A stretch of 64,000 nucleotides of DNA from Phanerochaete sordida (Eukaryota; Basidiomycota; Agaricomycetes; Polyporales; Phanerochaetaceae). Below are positions 46,949-57,514 of this stretch, in pieces. The DNA is taken from the NCBI GenBank assembly GCA_019973155.2, contig BPQB01000053.1:124001-188000 (forward strand), in the 5' to 3' direction. Position 1 is the stretch's first letter; each line of letters opens with the position of its first letter. The position numbers were made by a program, and so were the translations under genes. The notes beneath the pieces are model-generated. The model was not told the DNA's origin. It ran no database searches and saw nothing but the letters and a program-made list of their open reading frames with translations.

Positions 46949-49900
46949 ATGGATAGCGAAGACGAATATGACAAATACTTCGAGCCTATAACTGACCAGG
47001 TGCTCGCCCAGCTCGCCTCCGCCGAACGCGAGTTTGCCGCGTCTCAAGTATTCAAACGATCTGGAGACCCTCCAAAGCCACCGCCACCAAAGAGACAGAA
47101 GGTACAGCAGAGCAGCTCCGAGGATAGTCAGCTTGACGCGGTACCCGTCGTTGTCGGCTTTGGTGGAGCCTACTTCGCCCCTGCACGCGTAGAGCGACGC
47201 GACCCGCCTCGACCCCCCGCTCCTCCACAAACGAAGCCGAGTCCTGTCGCTGTTCCCCATCCCATTTCGGCAAAACCTGCCCATGCACCGGTAAACAATG
47301 CCCAAGCACCTGTAGTGCAGCCGCAGCCGACACGGCAGGTCCCAGCACAGCAGTCGCGTGCACCACCTCCACCAGTCGCCAGGCAGCCCAGCGGCTCTTC
47401 GTCGAACGGCTCGCCGCAGATCGCGTCGCGGGTACAGACACCTCAGAATACGAACGTTACCAGGCAGAACACCTGGAATGGTCGTCCATCAAACGTCAAC
47501 GCGGTAGCGGGTCCGTCCAGGCCGTCGCCGAAACCACCATCCACTGGACAGCCTTACGCCCAACCACCACAAGGGCAAAGACCGCCTACAGTGCAACGAC
47601 AACCTTCACGCCAGTGCTCACCTGCTGTCACACCTCACACCCGACAAGCCTCTGTGCCCAACGTCAATGCTCAACGACAGACATCGCACCAGGCACAGCA
47701 GCGACCACCCAACGGGCAAGTCCAAGGCCACAGGAAGCCCGACTTGCAGCGACAGAACACGCTTCAGCGGCAGCATTCCAACAATGCCTCGATGCAGCAG
47801 CAAGGCCCGCGACCGACGCAAGGGCCCAAGGATCCCAATAACGTCCTCAATCTCGAGTTGATCCTCCTGAGGTCGCAGGTTCAGGAGGTACGCGCATACA
47901 CGCGTCAAAGCTTGTTATTCTGCCTCACATACTCCTTGCTAGTTGGCGGAGAGGGTGAAAACTGCGGAGGAGGCGCGTTATCAGAAGGAAGGCGAAGTAA
48001 ACATCTTGCGCGCGAACATGTCAAGGGCGAGTCTTCTTGTTTAGCTCTATGTATGTTCGCTTATGAGTGTAACACAGAACACGCAAGATCATGTGTCCGA
48101 GATTTCACGTCTTCAAGCCGCCAGAGAAGCAGCAGAGGCCGCAAAAGTGCAGCTCGTGAAAGAGCAGAAGGAGGAAATTGAACGTCTCAAGACACAGTTC
48201 ACGTTTCGTGTAAGCATGGGCATCGCTTGTAGCCCCGCATTCTAATCGTAATGCGGTGGTCCTCCAGCAACACGAGCTGGAGACTTCGGGACGCAGGGCG
48301 CCATTCTCTGCGCAAAGCAAGAAGATTCAGAAAGGATTGCTCGTCGGCACCCCCATCCGAACGCCGTCCCAGATGCGCGCATGGAACTCTCCTCGAGCTA
48401 CCCAAGGTCACCATAGTCAAGTCGTAGAGACTCCGACGCGTCCTCGCTTCGGTGATATTTTCCAGAGCCCCGCCGCGTCTCGCTTCAGGCCTCCGCCTCC
48501 AGTCCTCGGACCTGCACCGAACAATGCCGGGAGATCTCTGCCTGGTTTCGAAAACGCGTTCACTCCGTCCGCCAGGTCAGCGTCCCAGGCGACGAGAGAC
48601 AAGGGCAAAGGGCGCTTCCGAGAGTCGATCGTCGCCGACGACGATGGACAAGCGTTCTTTGCTCCCGACTCTTCGCCTCCCAGCCCCAGCCCTCTTGAAC
48701 GGCATCGCCCTGTACCAAAGGCTCCCGCGCCGGGAGACTATGATGGGCCTTCAGAAGCGCGTGCGCCCGTCTCCGAGCCTCCTTCACAGGCACCGATACC
48801 TGCAATACAAGTGGACGAAGATGTCACGATGGATGATGCCCCGGTCGAGGCGCAAGAAGACGAGGTCCATGAGGAGGAGAACCACGAGATTGAGCCGCCG
48901 AACTGGCGAGATGAGGTATGTGGGCGACGTGTGTCGTATCGCTCGAGATTCTGACTGCCTTGGCCTTAGTTCCAACGTCTGCTATTCGCGCACTCGGTGT
49001 CCGGAGCAGAGATGCCAACCCTGCATTCGCTACTACATTCGCCCCTATCGTCTTCCGCTCCAGAAGATTTGCAGGGGACGTATACGTCGACGTGCACGCA
49101 GATCATGGAGCACCTGAGTTTCGCCAGCAGGCTCGGGGACTGGAACGCATACATGCAAATATTCGGCCATATCATGGCAGACTTGGCCTGTATCTTGGCA
49201 CAAACTGACGCGGTACGTGGACGCTCCCGGGCTTCTAATTTAGCAACTCACTGACCACTTAACCAGATGTCTCAGCTATCCGCGCTGTTCGACTTGCTCC
49301 GCACTCTCTGCTACACCATTCCTTCCTTTACGGCTACGCTGATGACTCCTTCAAGTGGTGAGGAGTCACCGCGAATTCTAACCGCAGTATGCGATGCAAT
49401 CCGCACCTTCGCGCCGACGAAGAACGAAGACGACGAGCGAGGGAAGCTCGCTCACGTGACATTGTCCTTGCTGGAGGCATTGGCATGGAACGTCCCAGAA
49501 GACATACTCATGCAGTAAGTAGTCGCACACAAGGGTAGCGCGTTTGCTGACGATTAATCCAGTTTATCGGTCGTCATCCTACACCCCACTTTTACGTCCA
49601 TCTACATTGCCCGCAGCCTGCCTGTGAATATACTGACACACGCAGTTAAGCTGCTTGCCTTGCTTGCTACACGTATGACCGTTGTATTCTACTTCCAGAA
49701 ACTCTACTAACCGTACCGATAGATTCCACACTCTTCCGACGCATCTTGTCGTCTCCTAAGGCAAGTCAGGGCCCCCAAACCCAGACGAAGGAGCTTGGGA
49801 ACACCCTTCGCCACATTCATTGCTTGAGTCATTGCCTTATAGACGCATCACGAGACGGCCCCGAAGTAAGCTGCTCGTCTCCCGAGCAAGCACATTTGCT

Positions 49901-50623
49901 AACTTCGCTATAGCACAACCAATTCAAAGATACGATCATGACCTTCTTCTCCACGCTCGCACTCGCGCATCTGGATGCGCTCAATATTTTAATCAAATCT
50001 CGCGCTGTGATACCATATATCATCATATACCTCTCTAACCTGGCCGCTCCGATCTGGGAAGAAGATGAAGAGCTGGTGTCTTCACCAGAAGAGGCGACCC
50101 GGTGAGTACCACCTACTTTGCGGAGCAAGCTGTAGCTAACGCTGCTCTTAGCCTCTGTGAAAAGGTCCTCCGCGCGGTTGCGCTTCTGTATTATCTTGTA
50201 TTCACACCCGACCCGCCCTTCGACCTCCGCCACCAGCTGCACAGGCCGCCTGCACGGCACCTCATGTCCATCGCCCACGTCTTCACGGTCACGATGAGCC
50301 GCATCGGCTACACCGACCTCCCCATATGGCTGAACGAAGAGCAGAAGGCGATTTTGGATCAGGCAGTCGGTGAGACCCGCACGACTCCTCATGTTATCGG
50401 GCCCCTCTGACGGGTAATCCTTCCAGGCATGTCGAAGCTGCTCACCGAGCATGTTGTCGACGGTCCCGAGCTGGACTCGATCTGGGTCACGTTCCACGAA
50501 GACAAGTCCGGCGGCGCTGCAGCGGGTGCCGCGGCGGCCCCGTCGGTAATAGACCTGACGGACTTGGTGGATGAGGACGAGGAGAATGAGGCGCGGCTGC
50601 TGCACCCCGCCGATATTGACTGA
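46949..50623 (+). CDS. DNA-damage checkpoint protein, ATRIP/Rad26/Lcd1-like
   Basis: Eleven exons: 46949-47887, 47943-48026, 48078-48209, 48268-48915, 48970-49212, 49267-49514, 49563-49672, 49723-49865, 49914-50101, 50152-50369 and 50427-50623; 1049 residues. ATRIP recruits ATR/Mec1/Rad3 kinase to RPA-coated single-stranded DNA. The N terminus has an acidic start ('MDSEDEYDKYFEPITDQVLAQL') resembling the RPA-binding motif, then a Gln/Pro-rich linker. A coiled coil follows ('LELILLRSQVQELAERVKTAEEARYQKEGEVNILRANM', 'ISRLQAAREAAEAAKVQLVKEQKEEIERLK'), the ATRIP dimerisation hallmark. The C-terminal ~550 residues are helical repeats. The exon 2 end is uncertain: a GC donor at 48027 or a GT donor after position 48018 joined at 48061-48066 both keep frame. 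Assignment rests on architecture and coiled-coil pattern. Confidence 0.75.
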
Positions 50624-51151
50624 CCCCTGTAACGACTCCCACTGTACCAATGCGTCGCCCGTACTACTATACACTGCTGTATTTTCAAGCTTCGCGGGCA
50701 CACAGCCAACGCGTTTCTGGGAGAGCTGGACGCATGCCGTCGGCTGGCTGCCTGCAACGGCACACAGAAGCACTGGCGCCCAGAATGACGGAGGGCCTGT
50801 GAGCGCATGCGGGGACTAAAGGAAGGCCCGTAGCTGGGTTTTAGCATGTAGCCTCGCCGACGGTGACTGCAAGAATTGCCTCAACCATTCGGAGCCCCCA
50901 CAAAGAGCGTGACGATGCAGATCGCACTAGACATTTGCCCGAGTGGATGTGTCATTGGGGTAGCGCAAGCACCGGCTCACACGCACCCGGGGAGAGCGCG
51001 AGCACCGGCGCACACGCATCCAGGTAGAGAAAGCGCGATACTATCAATAGGGCGTACGAACGTCTGGGGGAGTGCACGGTGAGTATATAAAACTCGTCGA
51101 GAAGAGAGAGGGGCCCCATAACCCGCAACGCAAGAAGCCTCCTCCAAAACG
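50624..51151. other. Intergenic with tandem repeat and EthD promoter
   Basis: It contains an imperfect 33-bp duplication (50963-51028) and a strong TATATAAAA at 51084-51092, about 60 bases before the EthD start codon. Confidence 0.5.
50963..51028 (+). repeat. 33-bp imperfect tandem duplication
   Basis: Two adjacent copies share the core GAGCACCGGC(T/G)CACACGCA(C/T)CC (first base A in copy 1). It sits 60 to 130 bases upstream of the EthD TATA box, so it could be a duplicated control element. Confidence 0.7.
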
Positions 51152-51597
51152 ATGTCTGTTGCCCCAGCTCTCCGCCAGGACCGCGCGCGCGTCGTCGCGC
51201 TCATGCACCCCAAGGAGGGTGTCTCATTCGAAGAGTTCGACAAGTACTGGCTGAACGAGCACTCGAAAGTGTTCCACTCTATCGCCATCGGGAAGAAAAA
51301 CCTCACGAAGTACGAGCAGGTGCGTCCTCCTCCCCGGCGCCCCGGCGCACGACGAACTGACCGCACGCGCAGTTCCACTTCAATCCAGCGGTGAACCAGA
51401 TGGTCGCGGCGCAAGGCACACCTGCGCTGCCGTACTTCGGGATGGCCGTCTTCGAAGCGGAGTCGTTCGAGAAAATCATGGAGATATTCAAGGACCCCGA
51501 GTATCACCGCGTCGTGGTGCCCGACGAGGACAAGTTCTTCGACCGCACGAAGAGCTCCATCCTCACTGGGCAGTTTGCCACGATCTGGGAACAGTAG
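51152..51597 (+). CDS. EthD domain (dimeric alpha/beta barrel) protein
   Basis: Two exons, 51152-51319 and 51373-51597, 130 residues. The family pattern is 'RARVVALMHPKEGVSFEEFDKYWLNEHSKVF' (helix after the first strand with xxYWxxxHxxV), then 'KYEQFHFNPAVNQM', 'FGMAVFEAESFEKIMEIFKDPEYHRVVVPDEDKFFD'. EthD-type ferredoxin-like folds form dimers; members include the bacterial ETBE-degradation helper and fungal polyketide-modifying or dehydratase enzymes. Substrate is unknown. A strong TATA box and compact gene suggest inducible expression. No polyketide synthase is nearby. Confidence 0.88.
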
Positions 51598-51682
51598 CTG
51601 TGCGCCCCGAGGATCTATGTTCGAGTGCAAAGTGACTAACGATCGCTACAGGGTCAACGACCGTTGAAAGCGTAGCTTATCG

Positions 51683-53134
51683 TCATGCCTCGCGTCCCGT
51701 CATCCACGTGCGACAGTTCCTCTTCAGCCATCGAGTCTTCCGCGTGTCCGCTCCGGGCTCCAGCGCGCGAGAGGCGGCAGTTTGTCTTGTGGCTAGAATG
51801 CACGTCTCGCTTCGGAACTTGTTGCTCAGCCGACGATGGACCTTCGCCTGCATAGATGTTTAGTAAACGGAATACGGGAACCAGGAATACGAGATACCTC
51901 AATGGAAGCTGCGTTATACGATGGTCGAAACTCATTGACCCAATCTGTAGTAGCGCGTGCATCCATGCTCCCGAAGCTCTCCAGCCAGACTTGCCAAACA
52001 CATTCCGCCCAGTCCGCCGAGCGCGAGAGTCCGGTAAAGAAGCGCTCCGTGCACCACACAGGATCGTCGCGGTGCATGAGTATAGGCGAGAGAGGCGAGA
52101 AAGGAAAAGACGAGCGTCCGCGCATGGCAAAGACGACAGGCTTGTTGGCAGAGAAGCTTGACGAGGAGGCGATTGACCGCTGGAAGGTCTTGGGAGGAAC
52201 GACCGAGAGATTGCCAGGGAAGAGAGCGACCCTTGGGGTCTGTGCGAAAATACGAGCGAGGTTTAAGAATGAGTTCGGGTTTTGAGTCGTCCGAGACTCG
52301 AGATGCAGAATGTGCGCAGAGAGCTTGTGCCTAGTCGACGGTATCCGGCCGACGGCTTCCAATTTCTTCGCCAGCTCCTGAGACTCTGCCGACCCTGGAG
52401 GCGCGGTTGTAGTGACGAGGGCCGATATAGGGCCTGTGAATGATCTGTGAAGCGCATATATAGGGCTTTTACTGCAAATATCACGTACCTTTCCAGCGCG
52501 AGGCCCACACGGGGAGGGAGTCGAGATGCTCAGCCTCTGTCCACAGACAAGCAGTGACAGAGCTGGCGTCCGTGTCCGCGCGCAGAACATACGGCTTCAA
52601 GGCAAGAGGATGGGGATATATGGAGGTAATTTTGCTGAGGAGATGATCTATCGGCAAGGATTGCAAAGGGGAGACATCTTGCGTCGCTTCTACGTGCGAG
52701 CATCAGCACCGCACGAGGCACCATTCGTGGTACTGTAGCACCTCCGAGCACTCACTGGCAATTCTCAGAGACACAGCAGTGGACCGAGGATCAAGGAAGA
52801 GCTTGGACAGCAGCTGACCAGAGAGAAAGCAGACGCAGAGACAGCAGTAGAAAGCCAACAGCCACTTTGCCCGCGTAGGGAGCCGCCTGGAGACAACTTG
52901 CAATGGCGCTATCAAGGCACCAGGCCCAGAAATAGAGGCTCTTCGAGGCTTTAGGTATGTCGAGTCGCCAGAGTTAGAGCTCGGCAGCCGCTTTGCAGAG
53001 TCGCCAGAGTCGCCAGTGTGTCGCAGCAGATGAGGATCCGTGCGAGGAAACCAAGCGTCGACGCCGGTCATTTTAAGTCGAATGGAAGGCTTCCTCTCGT
53101 TTCGCTCGATTCGTGGTCGCTTGTTCATATCCAT
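51683..53134 (-). CDS. Glycosyltransferase, GT49 (LARGE-type)-like, type II membrane protein
   Basis: Four exons: 52756-53134, 52489-52689, 51898-52433 and 51683-51847; 426 residues. A basic cytosolic tail (about 85 residues) precedes a single membrane helix ('WLLAFYCCLCVCFLSGQLL'), the usual Golgi type II layout. The luminal part reads 'LPVWASRWKGPISALVTTTAPPG', 'NPNSFLNLARIFAQTPRVALFPGNL', 'FPFSPLSPILMHRDDPVWCTERFF', 'DWAECVWQVWLESFG' and 'RRLSNKFRSETCILATRQ'. I relate this pattern to fungal GT49/LARGE-like proteins; the assignment is from memory of the family, so moderate. No DxD motif is visible; 'FPGNL' occupies the place where the animal proteins have an acidic metal site. The start at 53134 was chosen over an upstream in-frame ATG at 53212, which would add an unlikely hydrophobic leader. 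Confidence 0.65.
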
Positions 53135-53783
53135 GCAGCTAGTGTTGAGTACTTGAATGAGTGCAGGGAGCAGATGAAAGGAGCAAAGAACAACCACGGA
53201 GCGATCTTGCATATCTATAACAGGACATGTCGCGGCTCGAAGTGATACAGATCCGTGCCCAAATATTTACCTTTGCACAGGATGTGTTCCATTTTTGGTA
53301 ACTTCTAGCGCGAAACCCGCCTCCTACGCGTCCGCGACGACAGGCGACGACCGCCGACGCCTCGCTCTTCTTGCTCATTGCACTCCCGACATCTGAAACG
53401 GCGTGGGTTGTCTCTCTTACCGATAGACACATGCTGCGATCATAGTTTGCCTGCACCTACACGCCTCGCCCAGTCTCCGGCCCTGGATTCGCGCGGTGAA
53501 GCTATGCAGCCTTCCATGGATCCACTGGCGCGCCCGGTCACGGGCAGGGGCACCCTGCAGACGATATCAAGCACGGCGGCCGTGCTAACGCGGGCAGAAG
53601 CAGGTTAGACCAGGGGCACATTGAGCGCGATGGGGACAGTGGCCTTCTTCGCGTGTGTTGTGCGCGTCAGATGCATTGAGTGAGTTTGAGGTTCGCGTTT
53701 GGGAACCTATAAAGGGATTGCGTGGGGCTGTCAAGGTCAGCACTTCTTCTCATACCTCACAGCTCGCGCTGCACGCTGACGAT
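53135..53783. promoter_or_regulatory. Divergent promoter region (GT49-like / epoxide-hydrolase-like)
   Basis: No gene was recognised. A TATAAA at 53708-53713 lies 71 bases upstream of the plus-strand hydrolase ATG. No clear TATA box was found for the minus-strand gene. Confidence 0.45.
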
Positions 53784-54943
53784 ATGGATGCCAGCCTCTT
53801 CAAGGACTTCCGCGTCTCGCGCGGCTTCAACTACCACTACTTCTACGCGCCCGCGCAGGGCACGAAGCCGACGCTGTTCTTCCTGCACGGAAACCCCAGC
53901 ACCGCGACGGACTGGGAACGGATCGTGCCGTACTTTACGAAGAAAGGCTATGGCGCGCTCGTGCCCGATATGCTTGGGTACGGCGACACAGACAAGCCGA
54001 CAGAGGCAGAGCAGTACGTCTCAAGCGCGATGTGCCGGAACCTCGTCGATCTGCTGGACCATGAGGGGCTTGACAAGGTTATAGCCGTCGGACATGACTG
54101 GTGTGTACCATACTGAGTACGCGTCGGGCCGTGACTGATGATACGCGCAGGGGCTGCCTGTCTGTCTCGCGACTGGCAAGCTACTATCCCGAGCGCATCA
54201 CCGCGTATGCGTTCTTGGCGGTGTGCTTCATCGGCCCCGTGCCACCGATTCCCTTCGAGGCATTCCTTGCCTACACCAAGCAGCAAGCCGGATACGAGCT
54301 CTACGGCTACTGGTCGTTCTACAGCGAGCCCGGTCTAGACCAGTTCGTTCGAGAGCACGTCAGTCCCATTCCCTTCTTGCGACTAGCATCTGCTGATGGC
54401 TATCTTAGATGGACACTTTCCTGAGCATCCTCTGGCCGAGCGACCCTACTGTCTGGAAGACTCGTCTTGCGCCCACGGGCGCGCTCAAACAGTCCGCCTT
54501 AGAAGGCTGGTCGGCGCCACTGGCCCCATACATCACCGAAGAGCACAAAAAGCACCATGTCGAGGTATTCCTCAAGAACGGCTTCGAGGCACCGGCCAAC
54601 TACTACAGGATCATGACGAGCGGCTTGGAGGCCAAAGATGACCAGCGTATGTGTTTTTCTTGTGTTGACCAGCGGGTTGCCTCTGACCTAGTATCCAGAG
54701 ATTCCCGCAGAGCGCGCAGTCCCGCCGAAGGAAGCTCCGATATTCTGGGGTGCAGCCAGCAAGGACTACATCTGCATCCCCGCTGCGGGGTACGCGGCCT
54801 TCAAGAAGGAGGAGTTCAAGGACCACAAAGTCACGATCAAGGAGTACGACGCGGACCACTGGCTCATCCTCTCGCACGCCGACCAGATATGCCGCGATTT
54901 GGATGCGTGGATTGAGGGGTTCACTCCGGAGAGCAAGCTGTAG
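53784..54943 (+). CDS. Alpha/beta hydrolase, soluble epoxide-hydrolase type
   Basis: Four exons: 53784-54100, 54151-54358, 54409-54646 and 54699-54943; 335 residues. Landmarks: 'FFLHGNPSTATDW' (oxyanion HGNP), 'YGALVPDMLGYGDTDKP', 'VIAVGHDWG' with the nucleophile Asp105, cap-domain tyrosines ('YELYGYWSFY' and 'PANYYR') that could polarise the epoxide, and 'DADHW' with catalytic His308. Asp rather than Ser at the nucleophile separates it from esterases and fits epoxide hydrolases (or dehalogenases, less likely). The reaction adds water to an epoxide to give a diol; the substrate may be lipid or lignin-derived. A broken relative lies at 63065-63964. A TATAAA at 53708 supports the start. Confidence 0.88.
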
Positions 54944-55127
54944 CCCGGATGGCCCTCGCCGAAGACCGTATCCAATGATGTACTTGTAGTCGATGAAGGA
55001 ACCAACTTTTCGAAGGGTTTTGACAAATGGTTAATTCAATGACGAAACAGATCATGAGGCATACGAGATAGGTGAAACTCTGGTTATGTTTGTGGGATCG
55101 CGCTCATTACACGTACAATGAGCACAT

Positions 55128-56474
55128 TCAGGGATAGCGGTAATAGTTAGTGACCCCCTCCATGTGGCGGTGCTCGGCGACGACCTCCAGAATACTCTCA
55201 ACATCCCGCCCTAAGCAGCTGACCACGGCGTCTTGGAGTGTTTGTGCGGAACACGCTAAGTACGGCACCATATATTGGAACGATGTCCACCCGTCGATGA
55301 CCACGAGGACGAGCTTGAGCTTCTGCAACTTTGGGCGCGCCTTCATGACCGCGCGAAACGCCGCCCAGTCTTCATCTTGCAGGCGCCGCGCGAGGGCTTT
55401 GGCGAAGGTTTTCTGCGGGATCCCCGCGTCTTCGTCCCAGCAGCCGAGCTCGCGGAGCATGACGCCAAGGGTAAGCTCGCGCAGCTCGGGCGCGTGGAAT
55501 GCGGCGAGGTTGTGGATCATCTCGCCCCAGCCAAACTCGCAGAATTGCGGCGCGTCTGGCTGCGCCTCAGGGTCGTCTGCGATTACCGAGCATGTCATAT
55601 CCAAAACGCGCAGGGCAGCGGGATTCAGAAGTTTGGGAGGTGTGTCGGACGGCATGAAGGTGAGCGCCTCTAGCGATGGCGCAGACGCGATGAGACTCTC
55701 GAGGCCTTCGTCGAGGTAGTGCTGCACCTTCACCTCGCGCAGTGCGGACGTATCGAGCTGCTCGTGCAAGCGACAAAGGATGTGCGCCACGAATAGGGGA
55801 GTCACAACCTCGAGGCTATGCACGGATGTAGAAGGGAAGCGACGATGAACTTGGGACGCGAGTGAGACGGCCTCTTCTAGTCCTTCCTCGCAGTTGCATT
55901 CGAGGACGAGATTGTTGATGTGGGAGAAGGCGGACAGGATGCTGAAGACGGCGCGGTCGTCCCATAGAACCGAAAATCCTGCAAGAACGAGTTTGTCCAG
56001 GATTCCGGGATTCCCGGAGACACGAGGAGGTGGTCCCATAACTCCGGCGCCGAATAGTAGGTCCCAGACCTCCAGCGTTTGCAAGCGCGGAAGTAATTCT
56101 GGGAGTGCGAAGAGGAAAGTCAGAGGTAGTGGCTCGTGTTCTTCTACTTCTGGGAGGCTGGAGCTGCGGACTCCTGTGATCCTGAGATGGGTGACGACCT
56201 GGCGAACGCGATGCGATGATAAAAGATAATCATAGCAGTCCTCGAAGGCAAGCGTGTGTTGATGACACTCGCATGTAGCGTGCTCTTCTGGTAGGGCCCA
56301 GTAAATGCTGCAAGGGGGCCAGGAGAATCGCGAGAAGAGGTGGACGGTGCTTGACGATTCCCAGGCTTTGCACACCAGCGAGCAATGTTGTAGGCTCTTT
56401 TTATCCTCGTAAAGATAGTCGATGATCATATCGGCTAGCTCCTGTGGGACTATACAGCCGGATACTTCGGTCAT
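55128..56474 (-). CDS. F-box protein, cluster member 1
   Basis: Single exon, 448 residues, start ATG 56474. The F-box-like N terminus ('VPQELADMIIDYLYEDKKSLQHCSLVCKAW', residues ~9-38) should bind Skp1 in an SCF ubiquitin ligase. The remainder is a degenerate leucine-rich solenoid ('LPLTFLFALPELLPRLQTLEVWDL', 'HINNLVLECNCEEGLEEA', 'ALRVLDMTC', 'HAPELRELTLGVMLRELG') that probably selects a substrate. The protein ends 'NYYRYP', a C terminus shared exactly with the two plus-strand paralogues. It has no introns, unlike nearly all surrounding genes. It is inverted relative to its paralogues. Confidence 0.85.
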   Translation of the reverse strand: MTEVSGCIVPQELADMIIDYLYEDKKSLQHCSLVCKAWESSSTVHLFSRFSWPPCSIYWALPEEHATCECHQHTLAFEDCYDYLLSSHRVRQVVTHLRITGVRSSSLPEVEEHEPLPLTFLFALPELLPRLQTLEVWDLLFGAGVMGPPPRVSGNPGILDKLVLAGFSVLWDDRAVFSILSAFSHINNLVLECNCEEGLEEAVSLASQVHRRFPSTSVHSLEVVTPLFVAHILCRLHEQLDTSALREVKVQHYLDEGLESLIASAPSLEALTFMPSDTPPKLLNPAALRVLDMTCSVIADDPEAQPDAPQFCEFGWGEMIHNLAAFHAPELRELTLGVMLRELGCWDEDAGIPQKTFAKALARRLQDEDWAAFRAVMKARPKLQKLKLVLVVIDGWTSFQYMVPYLACSAQTLQDAVVSCLGRDVESILEVVAEHRHMEGVTNYYRYP

Positions 56475-57065
56475 GGCGCACAGTATAGCGACTGAGGTGA
56501 TGCGCGTTCTTTCCTGAGATTTAGGTGGAGGCGGAGGCTGAGGCCTTGTAGGGACCTAGACCGTAGGTTACGAGAACAGATGTTAGCTATAGATCGAATT
56601 CCTTTGAATACTGAAGAGCGTACCTGTCTACTTCATGGGATGATGGGAGACTGAGAACAAGCTACAAGCGCAGAAACGTCGTGCAACACCCATTGCACAG
56701 CCTTCGGAGCCGTCGCTATGAATTGCCATGAACGCGCCCTAGCTTCGAAGATTTTCACGGGGATCATAACACTGTCATATCGAGATGCTTCAGTCATGGA
56801 CAACTTCGCACGCTCCCCACCGTGACGGCCCGGGACGTCTTCGCAGCCTCGGCGCCGCTATATCTAGGGCAACGTTAGGTGGCCTGCTCGCTTTCTGCTC
56901 CACCGAGCACCCTCGCCAATCTGGAGCAGAGTGAAACAAAACAGTCATCGCCCAACCTTCACGAATCACGGCTCAAGCCAAGTCGTGACTCGTCCTGGAA
57001 GTTGGAACGAACGGGACCGAGACTCGAGAACCACTCTATATTATGAGAGAGAAAAAGTAAAAACA
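56475..57065. other. Intergenic
   Basis: Promoter side of the minus-strand F-box gene and 3' flank of the tRNA. No further feature was seen apart from the tRNA terminator. Confidence 0.45.
57059..57063 (-). terminator. RNA polymerase III terminator of tRNA-Ile
   Basis: A run of five T on the minus strand begins two bases after the tRNA 3' end, with a second T-run following. Confidence 0.75.
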
Positions 57066-57144
57066 TGGCCAACGCCGGGATCGAACCGACGACCTTGGCG
57101 TATCAATATTAGCACCACGCTCTAACCAACTGAGCTAGTCGGCC
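57066..57144 (-). tRNA. tRNA-Ile (anticodon AAT) with a 5-nt intron
   Basis: On the minus strand the sequence folds as acceptor GGCCGAC/GTTGGCC, D-arm GCTC-AGTTGGTTA-GAGC, anticodon stem TGGTG/CGCCA, T-arm GTCGG-TTCGATC-CCGGC and discriminator A. Internal A and B boxes are intact. The anticodon loop has 12 nt (CTAATATTGATA) instead of 7, so removing five (TTGAT after position 37) restores CTAATAA with anticodon AAT. The sequence closely resembles eukaryotic Ile-AAT tRNAs. It lies between inverted F-box genes. Confidence 0.95.
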
Positions 57145-57514
57145 ATATGTTACACTTGATGTACACTAACCATAATAGCCGACGATATCCCGTGGGGAAC
57201 AACCGGCGAGCAACACTGCCGAGCAATGACACCTTCTATCAACTGCGCCGTGGCCTAAAGGTGTCAATGCCCTATACTTCACAGTATTTCGAGCTTTGCA
57301 GTGCACACAGTTATCTAACTATCACAGGTTTATTCGTCGCGGCTCCGGAGGCTGTACCAGGCAGGTAGGTGCGCTCTTCAGTGTTCGAGGACATCATATC
57401 CATACCTAAGTTCTATCCTCGTAGCCTGCGATCTCGGCGGGTCCCTTCAGCGCCCCAGCACCTCAGTGCCGACCCGTAAACACAGGAGAGAGCACACAAC
57501 ACGCCACCCGCACC
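57145..57514 (+). promoter_or_regulatory. Upstream region of F-box member 2, duplicated element
   Basis: The part at about 57293-57364 resembles 59342-59426 upstream of F-box member 3, both ending in a CTCGGAGGCTGT-like block. This suggests gene and promoter were duplicated together. Confidence 0.45.
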
